Below are positions 43,786 to 49,975 of a DNA stretch of 49,975 nt, in pieces. Where the stretch lies: assembly GCA_903642275.1 (NCBI GenBank), contig CAHJWK010000021.1:1-49975 (forward strand), given 5' to 3'. Position 1 is the stretch's first letter. Each line of letters starts with the position of its first letter. The DNA is from Chitinophagaceae bacterium (GTDB taxonomy: Bacteria > Bacteroidota > Bacteroidia > Chitinophagales > Chitinophagaceae). The notes below the pieces were generated by a model. That model was not told the DNA's origin, searched no databases, and saw only the letters and a list, made by a program, of their open reading frames with translations. The translations under genes were made by a program, and so were the position numbers.

Positions 43786-44982
43786 ATGGTAACTGTTTTA
43801 CGGGAAAGATTCAACAGCAGCTTTACGCAGAAAGGATATGATGATTTTCTCGCTGACCTTAATTCCACGCATCCCGGAACAATTGATTTCAGGATGGCGG
43901 AAACGCCCATATTTGTTGATAAAATATTTAAAGATAAAATGCTTGCTGCCTGTGAAAGTATTGTAGATGTAATTGTAAAACCTGACTTTAAATCATTAAC
44001 AGCGAATGCAGTTCCGCAAGATGTAAAAGTTCCTAATGAAAATGATCACTCACACTTTATTGCTTTTGATTTTGGCATTTGTGAAGATGAACAAGGCAAT
44101 CTTGAACCGCAGTTAATAGAGATGCAGGGTTTTCCAACATTGTTTGCTTACCAGGTTTGGGAAGATGAAATAACAAGAAAGCATTTTAATATTCCTTCAA
44201 ATTTTGATTCTTATTTAAGCGGTCTTACAAAAGAGTCTTATTTAAAACTGCTAAAAGAAATTATAATTGCGGATCATGCTATTGAAAATGTAATACTGCT
44301 TGAAGTTTTTCCGCATAAGCAAAGCACAAGAGTAGATTTTTATTTCACAGAAGATTACTTGCATATTCCAATAGTTTGCGTAACAGAACTTGTAAGAGAA
44401 GGACGAAAATTATTCTATGTGCAAAAAGGAAACAAGACAGAAGTAAAGCGCATTTATAACCGTGTAATTTTTGATGATCTGCAAAAACAAACACCGGAAG
44501 TACAGGAGAAAGGAAAGATATTACTTGAAGATTTAGATGTTGAGTGGGCGCCGCACCCAAACTGGTTTTACCGCATAAGCAAATACACATTGCCGTTTAT
44601 AAAACATCCATATATACCGCATACAGAATTTGTAAGTGATGTAAAAACTATACCTGCCGATCTTGAAAATTATGTATTAAAACCTTTATTCTCTTTTGCC
44701 GGGCAAGGTGTTGTTATTGATATTAAAGAGGAAGATATTGATGCAATAAAAGATCCACAGAACTGGATACTTCAGCGCAAAGTGAAATACGCAAATGTCA
44801 TTAAAACACCTGATGAAAACGCTAAAGCTGAAATACGTATTTTTTATTTCTGGAAAGATGGCGAAGCAAGGCCAATAGCCACGCAAAATCTTGGACGTAT
44901 GAGTAAAGGAAAAATGATTGGCGTGCGTTATAATAAAGACAGGGAATGGGTAGGAGGAACGATGGTATTTTTTGAGAAATAG
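43786..44982 (+). CDS. uncharacterised ATP-grasp-like protein
   Basis: This 398-residue soluble protein has no signal peptide or membrane helix. Several stretches recall the ATP-grasp fold: FGICEDEQGNLEPQLIEMQG, an NYVLKPLFSFAGQGVVIDI segment resembling the Lys and Gly-loop strand, and WILQRKVKYANVIKTP with AEIRIFYFW as a possible metal/ATP strand pair near the end. The order hints at a glutathionylspermidine-synthase-like or circularly permuted ATP-grasp enzyme, but I cannot place it in a named family. It would then be a carboxylate-amine ligase of unknown substrate. It precedes a plsC gene by 68 nt in the same direction. Confidence 0.6.
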   Translation: MVTVLRERFNSSFTQKGYDDFLADLNSTHPGTIDFRMAETPIFVDKIFKDKMLAACESIVDVIVKPDFKSLTANAVPQDVKVPNENDHSHFIAFDFGICEDEQGNLEPQLIEMQGFPTLFAYQVWEDEITRKHFNIPSNFDSYLSGLTKESYLKLLKEIIIADHAIENVILLEVFPHKQSTRVDFYFTEDYLHIPIVCVTELVREGRKLFYVQKGNKTEVKRIYNRVIFDDLQKQTPEVQEKGKILLEDLDVEWAPHPNWFYRISKYTLPFIKHPYIPHTEFVSDVKTIPADLENYVLKPLFSFAGQGVVIDIKEEDIDAIKDPQNWILQRKVKYANVIKTPDENAKAEIRIFYFWKDGEARPIATQNLGRMSKGKMIGVRYNKDREWVGGTMVFFEK

Positions 44983-45050
44983 TTAAAAGTTAATGGTTAA
45001 ACGTAATCGTTTTGCAACTATGATTAACCAATGACTAATAACAGGTAACA

Positions 45051-45785
45051 ATGAAGACACTTAAAGAAATATTTGCACGCATTTGGGCATTCTGGGGTTT
45101 GGCGTTGTTTATGGTTACTATGTTTATTGCTTATATCTTTTATATTCCTTGTCATTTTTTAAAAGAGCCACATAAAGCAAATTGGCACCGGCATGTATCC
45201 CGTGTTTGGATGTTTACTTTTTTAAACCTGATTGGTTGCCCGTTAAAAATTAAAGGTGCACAACAGTTCAAAAGTTTACCCAACTGCATTATTGTTAGCA
45301 ATCACAACAGCTTAATGGATGTACCGGTAACTACACCGTTTATGCCACGCGCTAATAAAACCATTGCTAAAAAAAGTTTTTCGCGAATTCCAATATTTGG
45401 TTGGATATACAGCTTTGGCAGCGTATTGGTTGATCGGAATAATGATGCCAGCCGCCGCAAAAGTTTTGAAGATATGAAGTGGGTATTAAATAATCATCTT
45501 GATATGGTTATATATCCTGAAGGCACACGCAACCGCACTGATGAGCCATTAAAGAAATTTTATGACGGCGCTTTCCGGTTGGCAATAGATACAAAAAAAC
45601 CGATCATACCAACGCTTGTATTCAACACAAAAAAAGTGTTGCCTGTACATAAAATTTTTTACATGCTGCCATATAAATTAGAGATGCATTTTTTGCCTGC
45701 GGTTGAAAGCGTTAACTGTACATCAAAGGAATTAAAAGAAAAAGTTTTTAACCAGATGTGGGAGTATTATAAAATGAATGATTAG
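45051..45785 (+). CDS. plsC: 1-acyl-sn-glycerol-3-phosphate acyltransferase (PlsC family)
   Basis: This 244-residue membrane-associated acyltransferase makes phosphatidic acid from lysophosphatidic acid. An N-terminal helix (about residues 14-33) anchors it. The catalytic HxxxxD motif is His85-Asp90 (SNHNSLMD), the substrate motif is VIYPEGTRNRT, and the motif IV region is PIIPTLVFNTKKVLPV. The length fits PlsC. Other lysolipid acyltransferases of the same fold are possible. The next gene, also an acyltransferase but of another family, starts 43 nt later. Confidence 0.9.
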   Translation: MKTLKEIFARIWAFWGLALFMVTMFIAYIFYIPCHFLKEPHKANWHRHVSRVWMFTFLNLIGCPLKIKGAQQFKSLPNCIIVSNHNSLMDVPVTTPFMPRANKTIAKKSFSRIPIFGWIYSFGSVLVDRNNDASRRKSFEDMKWVLNNHLDMVIYPEGTRNRTDEPLKKFYDGAFRLAIDTKKPIIPTLVFNTKKVLPVHKIFYMLPYKLEMHFLPAVESVNCTSKELKEKVFNQMWEYYKMND

Positions 45786-45828
45786 TAAAAGAATTAAAGG
45801 CTAAAAAGTTCGTTTAAGTAATACAAGG

Positions 45829-46944
45829 ATGGATGGATCACCTAAAAAAAATTATTTTCCGCAATTGCAGATAATACGTGGACTTGCTGCCGTCTTGGTA
45901 ATTCTTAATCATGCTTATTCAAAGAAAATTTATTTTAAAAATATTCCTGTTATACAGACAGAAAAAGTATTCGCAAATGTTGGCGTATTTGGCCTTACGC
46001 TTTTTTTTGTGTTAAGTGGTTTTCTGATAACCTATCTTCTGTTAAATGAAAAACAACTTACCGGCACTATAAATATTCGAAAGTTTTACATCAGGCTCAT
46101 ATTGCGCATCTGGCCTTTGTATTTTTTGCTGATATTAATTGGGCATTTCATCTTGCCATTTTTTATCAATAGTGATTTTGAAGGAGGTAACATGTCTGAT
46201 AATTTTTGGATAAAATCAATTTTATACATTTTTATACTTCCAAACTATGTGCTCATGATTTTTAAACCCAACAATCCTTACATTGATATTACCTGGTCAA
46301 TTGGTGCTGAAGAACAGTTTTATTTTGTTTGGCCGCATCTGATTAAAAGAAAAAAATCAATAGTTTATATAATTTTTTTATTAATAACCATTCAGCTTTC
46401 GGCTGAGATATTTACGCATTATGCTGCTTTTTATAAAAATGATTCAAAATCAATTTTCATATTAAATAAAGCAGTAAGATTTATTGAATGGACAAGAGCC
46501 GGATACTTTGCTTTTGGAGCATTGACGGCTATTTTATACACAAAAAAAATTTATCTTACAAGCAAACTTATAGGTAAGATTGTATTGTACTCTCCATGGT
46601 TCTTCTTAATAGTTTTTATCGCAGGCATTTTCTGGTATTTCTATTTACAATTTTTTCTGCTGGCTTTTTGTTATTGTTTTTTTCAGCTTTATTTAATTAC
46701 AAAAGATTATAAGAAACCAAACGTTTTATTCAGCTTTTTCCAATGGATTGGTAAACTAAGTTACGGTTTGTATTTATGGCATTGCATAGTAATTGTATTG
46801 ATATTTAAGTTTTATGAACTTTTGCCCATAAATATTAGATTTCAGGCATTAGCAAGTTTGCTGATATATATAATTATTATCTTGCTTACTATTTTAATCT
46901 CCTGGCTTTCTTATACATTTTTCGAATCATTCTTTCTTATTTGA
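45829..46944 (+). CDS. acyltransferase 3 family membrane protein (OafA/YrhL-like)
   Basis: This 371-residue integral membrane protein has about ten helices. Family marks are LQIIRGLAAVLVILNHAYSK with the conserved Arg and His, FGLTLFFVLSGFLITYLL, RKFYIRLILRIWPLYFLL, and ITWSIGAEEQFYFVWP. The group O-acetylates or otherwise O-acylates sugars of LPS, exopolysaccharide or small molecules. The substrate is not evident. There is no C-terminal SGNH domain; an SGNH lipoprotein is encoded separately 1.5 kb downstream on the other strand. Confidence 0.9.
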   Translation: MDGSPKKNYFPQLQIIRGLAAVLVILNHAYSKKIYFKNIPVIQTEKVFANVGVFGLTLFFVLSGFLITYLLLNEKQLTGTINIRKFYIRLILRIWPLYFLLILIGHFILPFFINSDFEGGNMSDNFWIKSILYIFILPNYVLMIFKPNNPYIDITWSIGAEEQFYFVWPHLIKRKKSIVYIIFLLITIQLSAEIFTHYAAFYKNDSKSIFILNKAVRFIEWTRAGYFAFGALTAILYTKKIYLTSKLIGKIVLYSPWFFLIVFIAGIFWYFYLQFFLLAFCYCFFQLYLITKDYKKPNVLFSFFQWIGKLSYGLYLWHCIVIVLIFKFYELLPINIRFQALASLLIYIIIILLTILISWLSYTFFESFFLI

Positions 46945-47003
46945 AAAAGAAATATTCAATTTTAATTAAACCAAAATCTGCTTAACGGCAGGTGCAGTTG
47001 CAT

Positions 47004-48488
47004 ATGCGGGAGTTTTTTTCAGATAAGACGTTTAAAGCAAAAAAACTTTTGCTGTTATCAAAATTTATACTGGTAGCTGCGCTGCTTATTTTTTTTATTC
47101 CGTTAATCATTTTGCCATTTTATAATCATCCGTTTGCTGATGACTATTTCTGCGGATATTATTTAAATAGCAAGAGCCTCTTATCTTACCAGTTATTTAT
47201 TTATCAAAATTGGGGCGGAAGATTTGCAGCAACATTTACAGGCTCATTATTCGCTTATCATAATTTTTTATATGGTCATTATTATATGCATAGCCTGTTT
47301 TTACTTGGTTTAAATTGTACTTCAACCTTTTTTCTTACTAATGTTTTTTGTAAATGGGTTTTAGATATCGAATTGAAATTTTCAACAAGATTATTATTTA
47401 CGTTTCTATTTGTAGCATTAGAAATTTGTTCTTTACCACAACCATCTACCTATTTATTTTGGTTCAGCAGCGCTGTAACATATCATCTGCCGGTAACATT
47501 TATCGAAATAGAAATTGCATTATGTATTTTGTTGCATTATAACAGCTTTAAGTATGTGGCGTATGTGTTATTACCATTGCTTGTGTTTATAATTGCCGGC
47601 TTTAACGAGTTATTTATTATTACACAATTATTCTTATTTATAGCTCTTGCCTGGCTTAAATGGCATAAGAAATTTTCAATCTTTTTTTTTATATGTTTGA
47701 TTGCTTTATCATTAAGTAGTGCTTTGGTATTATTTGCGCCCGGAAACCAGGTAAGGTCTCATGAAATAGCTTCAAAAAGTTTTTTCACAGGTAGCATTGC
47801 ATGTATATATCATTGCGCTGAAACTATGTGGTATATTTTTAAGAATCCTTTGTTCTGGTTCAGCGCAATATTCGTTTTAATTTATGGTGGGCAGGTATTT
47901 AAAAACCATAGCCCTGCTGTATTTATACAAAAATTATACGCAAGCAAATGGCAGGTTATTTTTTTTGTTGCTATTGTTTTAATTGTAATGATGGCGTTGC
48001 CGGTTGCTGCTTTAAAAGGCGGTATAATACCTGACCGTTATGTTAATGCAGTTGTTGCTTTTATGTTGATATTACTGCTATTATTTTTTTTAGTTATGGG
48101 TATAAACATCAGGTCTGCATTTATATCGCAAATCAAAAAAAGTTTTGCTTATCTTTTATTAGCTATTGGATTATTATGCAACAATTATGTAGTTGATGCT
48201 TATAAAAGTTTAATTATTGCGCCTGTTTATTGCTCGATTTTGAATGAAAGAGAAGCTGTACTAAAACAAGCAGCAATTAGTAACAAAGTAGCTATAGTTA
48301 AAAATTATGATGTCGCTTTATCAAATCTTATTCAAACAAAATATAGCTCAACCTCATTAACCTATCAACAATTGATTCAACAAAAGCCACCACTGCTTTT
48401 TTTTGAAGATGACCTTGCTACAGAAGCATCAATATTGGTTCTGAAAAATTACTATAAACTTGATAGTATTAAAGTGCAGGAACATTAA
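47004..48488 (+). CDS. polytopic membrane protein, DUF6056-like
   Basis: This 494-residue membrane protein has roughly 11 hydrophobic helices. After the first helix it has FADDYFCGYY and, some 25 residues later, QNWGGRFAATFTGS; this DDY...W..GRF pattern is that of the DUF6056/GtrC-like group, in which the Asp pair recalls GT-C glycosyltransferases. A glycosyl-transfer role is therefore possible but unproven. The frame opens at GTG 46992; ATG 47004 (MREFFSDKTFK) is chosen. It lies 59 nt after the OafA-like gene, which suggests a small surface-glycan cluster. Its stop abuts that of the convergent lipoprotein gene. Confidence 0.7.
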   Translation: MREFFSDKTFKAKKLLLLSKFILVAALLIFFIPLIILPFYNHPFADDYFCGYYLNSKSLLSYQLFIYQNWGGRFAATFTGSLFAYHNFLYGHYYMHSLFLLGLNCTSTFFLTNVFCKWVLDIELKFSTRLLFTFLFVALEICSLPQPSTYLFWFSSAVTYHLPVTFIEIEIALCILLHYNSFKYVAYVLLPLLVFIIAGFNELFIITQLFLFIALAWLKWHKKFSIFFFICLIALSLSSALVLFAPGNQVRSHEIASKSFFTGSIACIYHCAETMWYIFKNPLFWFSAIFVLIYGGQVFKNHSPAVFIQKLYASKWQVIFFVAIVLIVMMALPVAALKGGIIPDRYVNAVVAFMLILLLLFFLVMGINIRSAFISQIKKSFAYLLLAIGLLCNNYVVDAYKSLIIAPVYCSILNEREAVLKQAAISNKVAIVKNYDVALSNLIQTKYSSTSLTYQQLIQQKPPLLFFEDDLATEASILVLKNYYKLDSIKVQEH

Positions 48489-49232
48489 TTATTTCAGTAC
48501 ACTTTTAATTTCCGGCGCCAGCATGGCAGCCCACTTTGCATATTCTTTGCCTGAGGGATGCAGGCCATCCGGTGCAATTAAAGTGCTATCTGTTTTTGCT
48601 TCACGCGTTAAGTCAGTTATGTAAGTATAACTGATCTTATATGATAAAGTAACCTCTTTATTAATGGCATTAAACTCATCTATCTGTTTACTGATTAAAT
48701 CAGTATTGCCACCTTGCGCAAATGGTGTAACGCTATAGTCGGGGATAGAAACCACAAATACATGCTTTGTATCTTTTGCCGAAGCAATTGCTTTTTGCAA
48801 ACATTCAGCAAACTGTTTACGATAGCCGGTTGTATCACCGAGTTGATATTGGTCGTTAACGCCAATCAATAAACTAACTACATCATATGGGCCGCCCGGA
48901 TTTTCTTGTGCAATTGCGTCAAGTAAATTTTGGGTGGTCCAGCCACTTGTAGCAATATATTTCAGGTTATTACAATTGAGGTTTTCATTTTTTAATAACG
49001 AAATAGTTTGTGCGGGATAGCGTTCATCAGCATTAACGGATTGCCCGATTGTATAAGAATCGCCTAACGCAAGCCATGAGTAGTCACTTGAAGAAGAAGT
49101 TGTATCCACTGGTGGTATTGAATCCATAATATTTATGTTTGGAGTTTGATCATTTTTACTGCAACCCATCAGCATACAAAATAAAAAAGCCTGCATCAAT
49201 AATGTCATATAAAATAATTTTTTAAAAAGCAT
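48489..49232 (-). CDS. SGNH/GDSL-hydrolase lipoprotein
   Basis: This 247-residue exported lipoprotein has a signal peptide ending LMGC with acyl-site Cys24, then a Ser/Thr-rich linker. The esterase blocks are ALGDSYTIG (catalytic Ser59), the Gly in ATSGWTTQNL, GVNDQYQL (Asn126), and PDGLHPSGKEYA (Asp222 and His225). It would hydrolyse ester bonds, for example acetyl groups on glycans or lipid esters, at the cell surface. The nearby OafA-type acyltransferase makes a polysaccharide de-acetylation role conceivable. Confidence 0.9.
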   Translation of the reverse strand: MLFKKLFYMTLLMQAFLFCMLMGCSKNDQTPNINIMDSIPPVDTTSSSSDYSWLALGDSYTIGQSVNADERYPAQTISLLKNENLNCNNLKYIATSGWTTQNLLDAIAQENPGGPYDVVSLLIGVNDQYQLGDTTGYRKQFAECLQKAIASAKDTKHVFVVSIPDYSVTPFAQGGNTDLISKQIDEFNAINKEVTLSYKISYTYITDLTREAKTDSTLIAPDGLHPSGKEYAKWAAMLAPEIKSVLK

Positions 49233-49328
49233 TAATGTATATACGGTAAACTATGCTAAAATGTTTTAAAGCAATTGCTCTATGTTAAGTTGTATTTAAA
49301 TGAGATAGAATAATAAATGTCAATAAGC

Positions 49329-49336
49329 TATTTTTG
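49329..49336 (+). promoter_or_regulatory. candidate -7 box for icd (TATTTTTG)
   Basis: TATTTTTG matches TAnnTTTG exactly, 18 nt before the icd ATG. The same octamer occurs before actA. No TTG at a suitable -33 distance is visible. Confidence 0.45.
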
Positions 49337-49354
49337 CTGCGCTAAAAAATTGAT

Positions 49355-49975
49355 ATGCCTGAAAAAATCAAAGTAAGTAACCCGGTTGTTGAACTGGATG
49401 GAGATGAAATGACACGTATTATATGGAAGTTTATTAAAGACAAACTTATACTTCCTTATGTTGATGTTGACCTGAAATATTATGACCTGGGTATTGAATA
49501 CCGTGATGAAACCAATGACCAGGTTACCGTTGATGCAGCGAATGCAATTAAGCAATACGGCGTTGGCGTTAAGTGTGCCACTATTACACCTGATGAAGCG
49601 CGTGTAAACGAATTTAATTTGAAGCAAATGTGGAAAAGCCCAAACGGGACCATCAGGAATATTTTAGATGGAACTGTTTTTCGTGAACCGATTGTTTGTG
49701 ATAATGTGCCGCGTTTGGTACCTAATTGGACAGCACCAATTTGTATTGGCCGTCATGCATTTGGTGACCAATATCGTGCAACGGATTTTTTAACAAAAGG
49801 CAAAGGTAAGCTTACCATAAAGTTTGAAGGTGAAGATGGTAACGTGATTGAACATGAAGTGTATAATTTTAAAGGCGACGGCGTGGCACTTGCGATGTAC
49901 AATACGGATGAAAGCATTAAAGGTTTTGCAAGAGCTTGTTTTAACCAGGCAATTATAAAGCGGCCGAAAAATTAC
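49355..49975 (+). CDS. icd: NADP-dependent isocitrate dehydrogenase, 3'-truncated by window edge
   Basis: ATG 49355 opens a frame with no stop through the end of the window, giving 207 residues of an enzyme usually of 400-410 aa in this class. The start [20 protein letters not shown], then [17 protein letters not shown], matches the eukaryote-like (type II, homodimeric) NADP-IDH. Also seen are [39 protein letters not shown] with the substrate Ser/Asn, and [17 protein letters not shown]. The enzyme decarboxylates isocitrate to 2-oxoglutarate in the TCA cycle, making NADPH. It is divergent from the SGNH lipoprotein gene. Confidence 0.95.
   Translation, partial: MPEKIKVSNPVVELDGDEMTRIIWKFIKDKLILPYVDVDLKYYDLGIEYRDETNDQVTVDAANAIKQYGVGVKCATITPDEARVNEFNLKQMWKSPNGTIRNILDGTVFREPIVCDNVPRLVPNWTAPICIGRHAFGDQYRATDFLTKGKGKLTIKFEGEDGNVIEHEVYNFKGDGVALAMYNTDESIKGFARACFNQAIIKRPKNY

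Overview
This window is an AT-rich chromosomal segment from a member of the Bacteroidota, most likely of the Chitinophagaceae type (the family is an inference). The signs are an alternative complex III (Act) operon fused to an aa3-type oxidase operon, a short NuoG without a molybdopterin domain, a Porin_10-like outer-membrane protein, an SDR-type L-threonine dehydrogenase, possible type IX secretion C-termini, few clear Shine-Dalgarno sites, and several TAnnTTTG -7 boxes. Most of it is core respiration and central metabolism. Decay and mobile DNA are confined to a few islands.

Layout. 1-767: end of a DUF3179 protein. 768-3142: a degraded island holding the N-terminal stub of a small zinc-finger/HTH gene, a dead IS3-family (IS407-like) element and a frameshifted gene, closed by a strong hairpin terminator. 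3178-15670 (minus strand): actABCDEF-ctaC-ctaD in one run, then a terminator, then ctaB. These encode a quinol:cytochrome c oxidoreductase, a heme-copper oxidase and heme O synthase, so quinol oxidation, cytochrome c transfer and O2 reduction are encoded together. 15824-17193: a purN-like gene and a dead SIMPL-domain gene. 17209-21775 (minus): L-threonine dehydrogenase, a secreted protein of unknown function, hutI and ftcD in one tight run for amino-acid catabolism, divergent from metF. 22870-23099: a 21-bp minisatellite. 23161-25236: a putative porin.

25317-40602 (plus): a complete 14-subunit complex I operon, nuoA to nuoN, interrupted by non-complex-I genes. A VOC/PhnB-like protein and a retropepsin-like aspartic protease lie between nuoE and nuoF, a frameshifted FkbM-type methyltransferase between nuoF and nuoG, and a 75-residue two-helix membrane protein between nuoH and nuoI. 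Together with the Act/oxidase operon, the window encodes almost a whole aerobic electron-transport chain. Oxidase subunit III is not seen here.

40745-49975: an FtsX/MacB-type permease, a YdfG-like SDR, a secreted Fn3-like protein with a T9SS-like tail, an ATP-grasp-like protein of unknown function, a PlsC acyltransferase, an OafA-type acyltransferase, a DUF6056-like polytopic membrane protein, an SGNH lipoprotein and the first 207 codons of NADP-type isocitrate dehydrogenase. I saw no tRNA, rRNA or CRISPR array. I found no clearly new multi-gene system. The best candidates for a second look are the genes embedded in nuo, the heptad-coding 21-bp repeat, and the IS-centred junction of two gene stubs.
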